Assembly (NCBI GenBank): GCA_030340625.1 | Contig: JAOPHQ010005695.1 | Coordinates: 181,001-245,000, forward strand | DNA length: 64,000 bases | Direction of reading: 5' to 3' | Origin: Merluccius polli | Lineage: Eukaryota; Chordata; Actinopteri; Gadiformes; Merlucciidae | Shown here: in pieces, positions 54,600-64,000 of the stretch | How the letters are laid out: each line of letters starts with the position of its first letter | How positions within the stretch are numbered: the stretch's first letter is position 1 | Made by a program: the position numbers and the translations under genes | Notes under the pieces: generated by a model | What the model was told of the DNA's origin: nothing | Database searches by the model: none | What the model saw: the letters and a program-made list of their open reading frames with translations, nothing else

Positions 54600-55610
54600 G
54601 AAATTGTGTCTATCAAGCAACAGATAACAATTTAACACTAAGGTTTGTCAATGCTCATGTTCTAGCCAAACCCACAACAGTGCAAGAACAAGGATGTGGT
54701 GTGTAATCATTTGGGTATACGTTTTGGCAGCCAGTTTCAGTGACTACGGTTTATGTCAACACTGATCGACCAGCTTGTAAAAAATAAAAAGTAATTAACG
54801 CAGGATTAGTTCTGATCCATATATAGATATAGATATAGATATGCCTAGCATCCTAGCACTCGTACACACTGGTGATTTGGATATTGGCATACTTTGTATT
54901 AGGCACGGCCACTGTGCTACACAACTCATTGTAGACATTCCCGTGTCACCGGAGGCTATATGTCAAGATAAGATGTCAGTGTAAAGCAGAATCTATGTTT
55001 GAGAGGACAAAGGGGAAAATCTAATTTAGACACCAAGTCTATGGATGGCCAGCTCTTTGGTTGCAGATCTTTGCCCCTGATAAAACTGTCAAGTCATTGT
55101 TCCTGTCAGTAGTTTCGTCATGTAAAAATTTCCACCCCTGGCATTTCTTACTCTGCCTCATATAACCAAACTGACAGTTAAACCTTTGTTTAATGTGAAA
55201 ACGCTGGGAACTGTTAAGTACTTGGCCCTTTTTATTTTTTACAAGTTTCTATTGGCACCGGTAAGCTTGTGTCGGGTCATTCAGTGTTGATATAAACCTT
55301 GAAAACTGGCTGTCAAAAATACATATACACAAGTGATCACACGCCACGATAAAACCAGTTAAGGGTTTGGCTTTCGACTTCGCCAACTAGAACATGGGCG
55401 TTGACCCACCTTAGTTTTAAATAACCATCTGCTGCTTGATAGACCCAATCTCCTGGTCACATAAAATATTTACAATGTTAATGGCATGTCTGATTACACA
55501 ATGAAACTAAATTCCCCAACCCAGTGATTCATGAAACAGCTTTTATGCAAATAGTTTCAACAGGACAGTTGCACAAACTCAAAGGCAGATTGAGTTTTGT
55601 TCAAAGATGT
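54600..55610. other. Downstream flank of fam162a
   Basis: No gene or element is recognised. An AATAAA-type signal (aaaaaataaaaag) near 54781 may end the fam162a transcript. Confidence 0.45.
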
Positions 55611-55619
55611 CGATCATCA

Positions 55620-55795
55620 GGGGGGGGGGGGGGGGGGGGGTTGAGTAATATAGGATATGGCACCATCGACAGGATGAGAGGTCCTACCCTGATATAGAGG
55701 CCTGACAGTTCTTCTTAGAGGAAGTCCTATGTTAACAATATAAACTTTAAAACCATGATTTCAAAAATGTATTGCAGGGCCGGCTAAAGGCATAG

Positions 55796-55886
<91 letters not shown>

Positions 55887-55970
55887 TGGCCTAGGGCGCG
55901 CCGCATGTCCTGCCTTGAGATAACACATCCTGGCAGGGGGGGGGGGGTGACTGACTGACAAATGTTTTTC
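55620..55970. repeat. G20 run and (TA)42 microsatellite within an interspersed repeat
   Basis: A G homopolymer at 55620-55640. Then a repeat with ccggctaaaggcataggcca on the left and gtggcctagggcgcgccgca on the right of a TA tract at 55799-55882. Confidence 0.8.
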
Positions 55971-56517
55971 ACAAAGTGTTCCACAATGAGAAGCAGTGGT
56001 GTCGTTAGGCCTAAAATATTCTTAAGCCCCCCAAACAAACAAAAACTAAAACAAATGCCGACAAATTCAATATAAAGCGGCCAGCATATCAGTTTAAATA
56101 AATAATCATATAACTTAAATGTGATCATAAATCTGTCAGTTTCCCTTCACTTCGTAGTGTACGGTAGAGTTATCCAGTCCAGTCCACTGGTTCAGAACGC
56201 ATTACTGGACATCCAGTCCACGTTTTCCCTGCGACCTTGCGGCTCGGTACCTGCAGCCGTTGGTACTTCACCACACAGAGCCGAATAGAAGAATGGATAT
56301 AAGAAAGTTTTTCAGGAAAGTAAGTATTCACCACTGCTGGTAGTAACCATGAGTTAGCTCCAGTCCCCAGCTAACAGCAGGAAGTCCCATGTAATGAATG
56401 AAATGCTCCATGTTTGACCAATAAAAACCTGGCTTACACACTACAGACAGTCTCTGCGCACGTCTGCTACTTAGCTAGCTAGTTAGTAGTAGTTAGTGAG
56501 CTAGCTAGTTAGTAGTA

Positions 56518-56600
56518 GTAGTTAGTGGTTCTCAACCTTTTTGAGTCGCGACCCCCAATTTAACATGCATGTTATCCGCGACCCCCCAAAGCGCTGTCTT
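56518..56600 (+). mobile_element. hAT terminal fragment (TGGTTCTCAACC type)
   Basis: agtggttctcaacctttttg followed by agtcgcgaccccc is the characteristic terminus of a widespread vertebrate hAT family. Only one end is visible. Confidence 0.6.
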
Positions 56601-56684
56601 TTTGTTTGTTTACTTTTTTCGCTGCGCTCACTGAACTGAATCTCACCGCACAGTTCACATCATAGACATATATACATAGACGCC

Positions 56685-57462
56685 TCATAGACTGACGCTG
56701 CCCGTTAGAGCTGACGTAGCAGCGCGGCCGCCATCTTGGCAGGGGACCCAGTGCGCCCCCAGTGCATTCATTTCTATGGAGGAAGGCGTATCCCCAACTA
56801 CAATAATAAGCATAACTCCCCGAATTTTTACCGGATTTTCACACGGTTTGGTTTGTTACAAATGGCAGAGATTTATTTATGATACAGGACGATTTTTTTT
56901 TTTTTTTTTTAAATAATAAGAATTATTGTTCAATCTTACTTGTTAAAGGTAATCCCACACGATCTGGTGTCAATACTGCGCCGTAAGCTGCACAACATAC
57001 TGGCATAGCTTGCTCTCCCGTTGACTCCTATGCTAGACTAGAGTGAGGACCCCCTACCAATATGGCGGCGACGCTGGGTTACGTTCCAGCACGTCATGAG
57101 GCGTCTATGTATGTCTATGGTTCACATCATCCAAACTCTGTCACGGTCTGTCTGCCACGCCCCCTTCAGATCATCCAAACTCTGTCACGGTGTGTCTGCC
57201 ACGCCCCCTTCACTGCTCCACCCACTGAGCCTCGCAGCCGGGCTGCACCATAGACTGACGCTGCCCGTTAGAGCTGACGTAGCAGCGCGGCCGCCATCTT
57301 GGCAGGGGACCCAGTGCGCCCCCAGTGCATTCATTTCTATGGAGGAAGGCGTATCCCCAACTACAATAATAAGCATAACTCCCCGAATTTTTACCGGATT
57401 TCACACGGTTTGGTTTGTTACAAATGGCAGAGATTTATTTATGATACAGGACGATTTTCGTC
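56685..57462 (+). repeat. Two about 215-bp direct repeats around a 350-bp spacer
   Basis: gactgacgctgcccgttaga through ttatttatgatacaggacga occurs at 56690-56902 and again at 57252-57454 with almost complete identity. The first copy is followed by a T run and the second by cgtctgactct. Between them a 50-bp block (catccaaactctgtcacggt) is itself duplicated at 57127 and 57173. Confidence 0.85.
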
Positions 57463-57783
57463 TGACTCTTCTTCTACTGCGTAGAAATAGCAGAGTCGGT
57501 CGCCTTTCCTCAGTGGCGCCACCTCTGTTCAGGAGAAGACTGCAACTTCTGTCGCGGCCACCAGCGCGAGTATAAATAGTTACCGTGCTCCCGTGACGTC
57601 ACATTGTCGCGCGACAGCTTGGGAACGGCGAGTATACCGCGGCCTTTATACAGTTAAGTGTTCTCTGCACCATACCTTTGGGGTGACTTCCTGCTAGAGC
57701 ATCAGCTGTGTTTCTCACTTTACGCATGGATGCACACCGTGAAACAGGAGCTGAGCTCATTCACGTATGATTATTATCAGTGG

Positions 57784-57784
<1 letters not shown>

Positions 57785-57842
<58 letters not shown>

Positions 57843-57858
57843 AAGAAGAAGAAGAAGA
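57785..57858 (+). repeat. (ATA)n-(AAG)n compound microsatellite
   Basis: An ATA run of about ten units passes directly into an AAG run of about fifteen, followed 30 bp later by a C run. Confidence 0.95.
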
Positions 57859-58411
57859 ATTACACTAATAATGATCACTCCACCCCCCCCCCCCCCCCTA
57901 TTGGCCTGTAGGAGTCAGGGCAGAGGAGCACAGTGAGTGAGAGGGGAGACTGCACAATAAAGTGAGGAGTATGAAGTAAAACAACTTTAATGTCACTTAC
58001 ATGTCCCCATGTACTGTATGTACTGAGGCCTCAAGAGCCCTTCTGGTGCCGGCAGACATAGAAGCAGGGCACCCTTTAAGAGCGCGCCCAAAAAACATAA
58101 GTGCGAGAATACTAAGTGCAGAATATAAAATTCAGTGCCAGGAGGACATACAAACAGAATAATTGCATGATTGCGTATAATTACTATATAATTTTTTTTT
58201 TTTTTTTTGGGGGGGGGGGGGGTTTAGCAGGGGGAGGAGGAGGGGTAGTAGATGATGTAATCGTCATGTCCATGTTGTCATTATTCACTCAAACATTTCC
58301 CATGGCGTTAAAGGGGTGTTTAAGGTGACCATGCATGGTTATTTATAGGCGTATATATGTATGGTAAATTGCATTGCGTACGACAGGTGTAAGTTCTCCA
58401 AACCCACTGGT

Positions 58412-59340
58412 TCAGAGGAAGTACAATGCGGCTGAAGACAACACCAGGAGGAAGAAACTTGGTCCGATGTACTTGGCATTGTTGCACAGATCTCCTTCAC
58501 AGCAAGTTATGGGACTGATGCACAAAGAACTTGACATGCATCCCCTGGCAGTCTGACCTGCAAAAACATGATGGTAGTCTGATTACTGTCGCTACATTCA
58601 TAATAACCCGGTCGATTTCGCAATACCGTTAACTGGCAAATGGAGTCACAGCATAATCATTTATGTCTTAAAAAGTTTAACAGTTTTATTAATATGGTGT
58701 TAATACACATATGCAACTATTCAATAGTTTTATCCACTCTGAGCTCAAAGATTTTCTTGCTAAATGTCGAGTTAAAAAAAAGCTGTGAATGGTAAATAGC
58801 TGTTATTTAGAGATCCACTTAGAGATCACTCATATTCAACAGACATATTTTCTCTCAACAAACACTATGCTGTAAAAAGTAATTATCCAATCTCTCATTT
58901 GAATTAATATCTTTTCGGAGTTTATTTCCATCTCCAAGTGGCCACACCCTTTTTCCAAGTAAAAAACGTACCTTCTTCGGACACCCCCACCACCACCACC
59001 TCCCACCCCCCCACACACACACACACATACGCACTTTTCCAAGTAAAAAACGTACCTTCTGCGGTGACGGAGAAACAGCGGTCGAAGGGGACGAGGGGGA
59101 TACTCTTGCATGTGGCGACGGTGGAGCAGGGCTTGGTAGACGCCTCACAAGTGTAGCATCTCAACCCCCAGACTGGACAGAAACACAAAATGTTTGTCAC
59201 GTAGGACAACACCATGGAGGCATGAGGGGATTGAACAGTTTACATTCAGTTTGTTTTTGACAGTTTAATAATGTTTAAATGGGCTACTTACCGGTGGATA
59301 TGGTCAGGCAAAGAACAACAAAAAAGCCACAAAAACGCAT
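58412..59340 (-). CDS. Ly6/uPAR-domain GPI-type protein, 103 aa
   Basis: Small secreted or membrane-anchored three-finger protein of the Ly6/CD59 family. Exons on the minus strand: 59340-59292, 59172-59056 and 58557-58412 (312 nt, phase-1 introns, the usual Ly6 layout). The signal peptide is MRFCGFFVVLCLTISTVWG. The mature domain starts LRCYTCEAS and has ten cysteines ending in the family signature CCEGDLCN. A hydrophobic C-terminal segment (FFLLVLSSAALYFL) after NNAKYIGPS suggests GPI anchoring. The specific orthologue is not recognised. A copy of the exon 2 donor lies 84 bp into intron 2. Its ligand is unknown. Confidence 0.88.
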
Positions 59341-59620
59341 CGTGATCAAATGATGGATATGGCGGTGAGCTGGTGAAGGACAAGACGTATGATGCGATGC
59401 GCCCTTGAAACCTGAAGCCCAATGAAGCCGCTCCCCTCAACACCAGTGGTGGGAGTACCGCGGGGGCAGAGGGGGCCCACGCCCCAACGTCCCAGAGCGT
59501 AACAGTGACCGCCCCCTTTTTAACAGCTCCGGTGCCGGAAGTAAATTTCCCATGCATTTATCTCGTCCACTTTTCGTGGAATCCTTATAAAAAGAGTATT
59601 AAGACTTTAACCAAGCCAAT

Positions 59621-59790
59621 CGTTCGTTATGGTAGTCGTGACCATATAATGTTTGATTCGGGATGAGTAGTTCCTCACTCGGTCAACAAAATAATGTACA
59701 CAGTCTTGTCATTTTGCCTTTTCTTCCGTTTTCCAAATTCTTTTTATGCCCGAATCAAACATAATATGGTCACGACTACCATAACGACGA
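59621..59790. repeat. Hairpin element with about 42-bp arms
   Basis: cgttatggtagtcgtgacca on the left pairs with tggtcacgactaccataacg on the right; the arms extend through cccgaatcaaac. The spacer is about 85 bp. The right arm overlaps the candidate hhla2 upstream exon. Confidence 0.8.
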
Positions 59791-59829
59791 AGGTCGTGTT
59801 ACTGACGGCAGTGGACCTCGTTCAGGGAG
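59766..59829 (+). CDS. Candidate alternative or paralogous first exon of hhla2
   Basis: The ATG at 59766 opens 21 codons plus one base (MVTTTITTKVVLLTAVDLVQ, then G), ending before GTAAGC. The last half and the intron start (tcagggaggtaagcttgact plus aaatata) match hhla2 exon 1 almost exactly, with the same phase 1. Either it is an alternative first exon or the first exon of a lost tandem copy. The leader is less hydrophobic than that of the downstream exon. Confidence 0.5.
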
Positions 59830-59839
59830 GTAAGCTTGA

Positions 59840-60300
59840 CTAAATATAAAGACCTAATATGAAGAATGATTATTTAGTTTAGTTTGTGATTTGTTTAGTA
59901 TCCTATAGATCTACCGGTGTATTGTCAGATAAAGAAAACGAAAGGATGTTAGTGGTTGGTTGTGCTTAATCTGTAAATAAGTGTCTGTATAATCAATAGG
60001 CAAACAAGCAATTACACCAGAGAAAAAATGACACCACTACTTGCCTAAATTTGACCCAGTTTATTACAAGCCGTAGCATTACAGCACTTCATTTTGAAGT
60101 CTGCAGGAAGTTTCACGTCGAAGGGGCAACATATAGTGAAAGCTTTTTTCCCCAGCTTTTTTTGCAATCAGATAAGATGAAATATAACGTACCCATAATT
60201 GCCATGTCATGATCACTTGTATTTGGATTTTTGTATTGTTCTTGTATTTATTTTTATGTTAAAAAATAATTGCCATTCATTTGTATTCTAAACAGCATTT
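59840..60300. other. AT-rich DNA without recognised features
   Basis: No exon or element is seen between the candidate first exon and the TTAA-flanked element. Confidence 0.5.
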
Positions 60301-60321
60301 TAATTACAAATATATCCTTAA

Positions 60322-61133
60322 AGGACAATTCCGGAGCAAAATGAGACCATATGATCATAACACATGTCCACCGAGTTGGACCGTTCTCTGGGATCAGTTT
60401 CCATTCTAGTCAAATGGAACCAAAGTTCTCGAAAACCGCTAATTAGCTTATAACGCTAGCTGTGGGGGCAGATATTCATGTAAAATAAATCGCAATTCTA
60501 TACCACTAACAAGGCTCAAAATCACACCACACTTCCATGGTAGCATAATGAGGGTCCCTACATGTAAAACGAAGCATTGAGAACTTTGTAAGTGTACAGA
60601 CAGTTCATTAAAAAGAAAGTTTAGAAAGCCAGTGCCTTCACGAAAACAGACGAAAACAAGCGGGCGCCATCTTTGGAAAACAGTCACGACCAGTCGAGCG
60701 ACGAACGCAGCCGGGAAAAGCACAAACACGAGCCATGTTCTTCTCTTCTCTATGCACACGCACTGTTCACACTTCACACACCTTCTATTAGATTGCACAT
60801 CTTCTGATTCATTGACATCTCATGTGTAGGCCTCTTTCGGCTCATTACGTTGCACGGCGTTCGTCGCTCGACTGGTCGTGACTGTTTTCCAAAGATGGCG
60901 CCCACTTGTTTTTGTGAAGGCACTGGCTTTCTAAACATTCTAGTTAGTGGTATAGAATTGCGATTTATTTAACATGAATATGCTGCCCTCACAGCTAGCG
61001 TTATAAGCTAATTAGCGGTTTTCGGTAACTTTGGTTACATTCGACTAGAATGAAAACTGATCCCAGAGAACGGTCCAACTCGGTGGACATGTGTTATGAT
61101 CATATGGTCTCATTTTGAGGCCGGAATTGTCCT
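60322..61133. mobile_element. TTAA-flanked MITE with long inverted arms
   Basis: TTAA flanks both ends (60318-60321 and 61134-61137). The ends read AGGACAATTCCGG inward. The arms (about 400 bp left, about 290 bp right) match through the gtgttatgatcatatggtct, ggcgccatctttgg and cgtcgctcgactggtcgtga segments; the right arm lacks about 110 bp. A TTAA duplication with such ends suits Kolobok- or piggyBac-type elements. No transposase. Confidence 0.8.
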
Positions 61134-61202
61134 TTAAATCGTATTGTAAATCGCCGAAAACAATCAAATGAAAGAATGGTAATGGAAGTCTTATCAGTCC
61201 AG

Positions 61203-61615
61203 TTATAAGGTTGATCTGTCCTGGTCCAGTTATGAGGTTGATATGTCCTGGTCCAGTTATAAGGTTGATCTGTCCTGGTCCAGTTATAAGGTTGATCTGT
61301 CTGTCCTGGTCCAGTTCAAAGGTTGATCTGTCCTGGTCCAGTTATAAGGTTGATCTGTCCTGGTCCAGTTATAAGGTTGATCTGTCCTGGTCCACTTCAA
61401 AGGTTGATCTGTCCTGGTCCAGTTATAAGGTTGATCTGTCCTGGTCCAGTTATAAGGTTGATCTGTCCTGGTCCACTTCAAAGGTTGATCTGTCCTGGTC
61501 CAGTTATAAGGTTGATCTGTCCTGGTCCAGTTATAAGATTGATCTGTCCTGGTCCAGTTATAAGGTTGATCTGTCCTGGTCCAGTTATAAGGTTGATCTG
61601 TTCTGGTCCTGTCAG
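61203..61615 (+). repeat. 27-bp minisatellite directly upstream of hhla2
   Basis: The unit ggttgatctgtcctggtcca plus gttataa is repeated about 15 times with a cttcaaa variant every few copies. Since 27 is divisible by three, long open frames appear on both strands; none is a gene. It ends 43 bp before the hhla2 start codon. Confidence 0.95.
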
Positions 61616-61657
61616 CAGACCAACAACAGGTACAGCTGAGAGACAAAGCAACAGACA

Positions 61658-63681
61658 ATGGCAGCACTGGGCAGTGCTCTGACTCAGACGGTGGTGTTGC
61701 TGATGGGGGTGGTCGCCGGTCAGGGAGGTAAGCTTGACTAAATATATATATATAAATCTATTATATATATATTATATATAACCGTCTCGCTGGTCAAACC
61801 TGATTTCAATATTTGTTTGTTTGTAATGCAGGATATTTGGCGGCAGAATTCACTAACACATACATGTAATACAAATATACAGTAACTTTAAAGTCAATTA
61901 TACTTAGTCCGTTCCTCCTGGATTTACACAATATTATTTTTGACTTTGTTTGTGTTATTTCTTTAACTTTGCTCATACAGAAACCACTTAAAAAGGAAAC
62001 TTGTCTCTAAATATTAACACAGGTTGGTCAGGTTGTGTGAGAGAAGGCGAGAGAGAAAAGCAGACTGGGAAAGATGAAGTCAGTATGTTGAACAATGTGT
62101 GTTACTGAACAAACAATAAACTGTAAAAGGCAGCAGAGAACATCAGTCTCAGATAGTCTGGTTCAGTGTGTTCCAGTTAGAGGCCATAGGAGGACATAGG
62201 TGTCTTTCTCTGTCACAGACTGCATATAGTTCATATTTTATGAGCAATTCAAGATCATTTTTAAATGAGTAGCAACTTATTAACAGGTCGCCAATACCAA
62301 AACTGTTCTCTGACTTCCAGCACCCCAGGTGGTCTGTGTGTTTGGGGGGAGCTGTCTGCTGCCTTGCCGCTTCCAGCCAAACAGAAACATAGTCCTCCAC
62401 TGGATCAAGAAGAATGGGAAGGATGTTAATGTCCACTCCTACTACTATGACCAGGACCAACTGAATTACCAGGACCCTCTCTACAAGGGGAGGACGTCCC
62501 TGTTCCCTGACCAGATCTCTGGGGGCAATGCATCGCTTCGTCTGGCCAGGGTGGACCTCCAGGACCAGGGCACGTACTTGTGTTACGCCAGGTATTCACA
62601 GAACAAGCAGAACACCTTTGTTACCCTGACAGTGAGAGGTGAGCTGAAGTGCTGTTTTTATAGGAAAAAAGTTTTTTTTTTATATAAAAAAAAACATTGT
62701 CATATTGAGTAAACGTTAACTCATTGAGTTTTTTTGTTTTAATGTGGTGCCATGTTGTTGCAGCTCCTGTTGGTACAGTGGACATTATGGTAGTAAACGA
62801 CACTGTCACCTGTAAGTCTGGAGGTATCTACCCAAGACCAGAGCTCACCTGGTCCATCAGTCCTCGCCCGGCCACTGCTCTCCAAAACACAACCGAGGTC
62901 CATGAAGATGACCAGGGACTCTATGACGTCAGCGGCTCCTTGAGGACCGTTTACACAGAATCGGTCTACAGCTGCTCAGTCCAAAATGAACACGGTGCAA
63001 GGACAGCCACGATGAGACAAAACCGTAAGTCTTTTAATATATACGGCAACCGTCAGAAGTGTAAGAGTAAAGTGTAGATGAGAACTGGTGCAATCCAGTT
63101 TGCAGTGACTGCAACGAACCGTCCTGCTCACTAGTTTCTACCATAACAGAGAGACATTGCTTCATATGCATTGTGCTGCGGTCTGCGGTCTGCAACATCT
63201 ACTCTGTTATCGCTGAAAAAACGTGATGCATTGACATCATTGGTCTGGGATTTGCATTCTCCATTGGTCTGATTTGGAAACATGGCGTCAATGGTCTTAT
63301 ATCTCCGCATCTTTCGAAACAATATGTTGTGTATTGTTGTCTGTCCATCCATTCGTCTGTCTATCGGTCTTTTTAATTCAGCTCCAATGCAAAGTGCTCC
63401 CAAGAGTGAGGTGTTACTCCCGTGTAACGCCTCGGGGCTCGCTGACATCACCTGGACCTTCAACCACAACCAGCCCATCCTCAGAAAACGAGCAGGACAA
63501 GAGAAGCCTCAGGTGGAAACAGAGTGGCAGCAGCATGTAGGAGGACTGTCTGAATCAGGCAGCCTCCTGTTGCATACGACATCAGCCGAGAGTGCAGGGA
63601 CGTACACGTGTACTGTCAGTTACGCAGAAGAAACAGACGTAACCAACATTGAACTGAAGATACTGGAGGACCATAATGAAG
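61658..63681 (+). CDS. hhla2: HHLA2-like B7-family immune receptor ligand, 5' part (V-C-V Ig domains)
   Basis: Surface protein with three Ig domains; mammalian HHLA2 binds T/NK-cell receptors and modulates their activation. Exons in this window: 61658-61727 (signal peptide, TVVLLMGVVAGQ core), 62321-62638 (IgV), 62764-63024 (IgC) and 63382-63681 (IgV), all phase 1 as usual for Ig exons. Domain 1 has CLLPCRF, VHSYYYDQDQLNYQDPLYKG, GNASLRLARV and DQGTYLCYAR, close to HHLA2. Domain 2 has VTCKSGGIYPRPELTWS and VYSCSVQN. Domain 3 has VLLPCNASGLADITWTF and SAGTYTCTVSY. The donor at 63682 leads to exons beyond the window, where the transmembrane and tail are expected. Other B7-like or butyrophilin-like names cannot be excluded. 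Confidence 0.87.
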
Positions 63682-64000
63682 GTAGGCTAGATTGGTTAAA
63701 ATATAAGAGCAAGCGGTGCAAAGACAATCCTTAAGAGAAGCATATTTGTCAATGGATTTGCTCTGTATTGAACATTGGACCCTTTTCACAGAGCTGCCAT
63801 GGTGTAGCCCCCCAACATTAACGTCAGGTAGTTAGGTAGATATGTTTCATCTATGTGTGTCAGAGCACCAGCATGGTCAATGTGGGGTTACCTTCACTAG
63901 TTTAGTCCATTAGGCTACTGCTGCCCTGGTACATATAAGGAGCAGCAGACCCATAATTAGTGTTATGAGCGACGTCTATGTTTCTATGGTGACACCACAG
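63682..64000 (+). other. hhla2: hhla2 intron, cut by window end
   Basis: After the donor GTAGGC no further Ig or transmembrane exon is recognised before position 64000. Confidence 0.6.

Noticed and set aside
61211..61682. Long repetitive frames on both strands upstream of hhla2
   Set aside because: They come from the 27-bp minisatellite, have no leader, and on the plus strand no splice link to the hhla2 exons is evident.

Overview
This is a teleost fish nuclear genome window. The genes are split by introns with GT/AG boundaries, very long (AC)n, (GT)n and (CT)n microsatellites are dense, fish-type L2, Harbinger and hAT-like repeats are common, and every recognised protein is a vertebrate one. 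It contains no bacterial operons, CRISPR array or complete viral genome. The unusually high density of dinucleotide repeats and long C/G homopolymers would suit a gadiform-like genome, but the species cannot be fixed from the sequence.

Layout. (1) 1-2.9 kb: microsatellite-rich flank. (2) 2.9-23.9 kb, minus strand: dopamine receptor D3 (drd3) in six coding exons, with introns full of repeats. These include a decayed Harbinger element at 12.6-14.3 kb and an L2 retrotransposon with a nested MITE at 17.4-21.2 kb. The terminal exon carries a 1-bp frameshift in TM7. (3) 24-30 kb: mostly repeats and a possible 5' region of drd3. (4) 30.3-31.8 kb, plus: a type-1 cystatin (stefin) gene preceded by a diverged duplicate. 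(5) 32-43 kb: transposon graveyard with a 2.56-kb palindromic element that has a 6-bp target duplication, an inverted pair of LTR fragments, a 52-bp minisatellite and several MITEs. (6) 43.1-46.6 kb, plus: a second stefin gene and a stefin pseudogene. (7) 47.6-49.5 kb, minus: mix23 (ccdc58). (8) 50.1-54.5 kb, plus: fam162a, head-to-head with mix23. (9) 58.4-59.3 kb, minus: a small GPI-type Ly6/uPAR protein. (10) 59.8-64 kb, plus: hhla2 (B7-family-like, V-C-V Ig domains), cut by the window end, with a possible second first exon upstream.

Synteny from general knowledge: CSTA-CCDC58-FAM162A are neighbours on human 3q21, and DRD3 and HHLA2 lie on 3q13. The window therefore looks like a compacted block of that ancestral segment, and the stefins sit at the CSTA position. 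The genes do not form one pathway. mix23 and fam162a are both mitochondrial and appear to share a promoter region. hhla2 and the Ly6 gene encode cell-surface immune-type proteins.

The most notable observations are: tandem duplications that copy 5' splice sites in two unrelated genes (drd3 and the Ly6 gene); a 36-bp minisatellite that multiplied a 12-residue motif inside a Harbinger transposase; the large palindromic element; a possible alternative hhla2 first exon whose start lies in a hairpin repeat; and the stefin family with one relic and one pseudogene.
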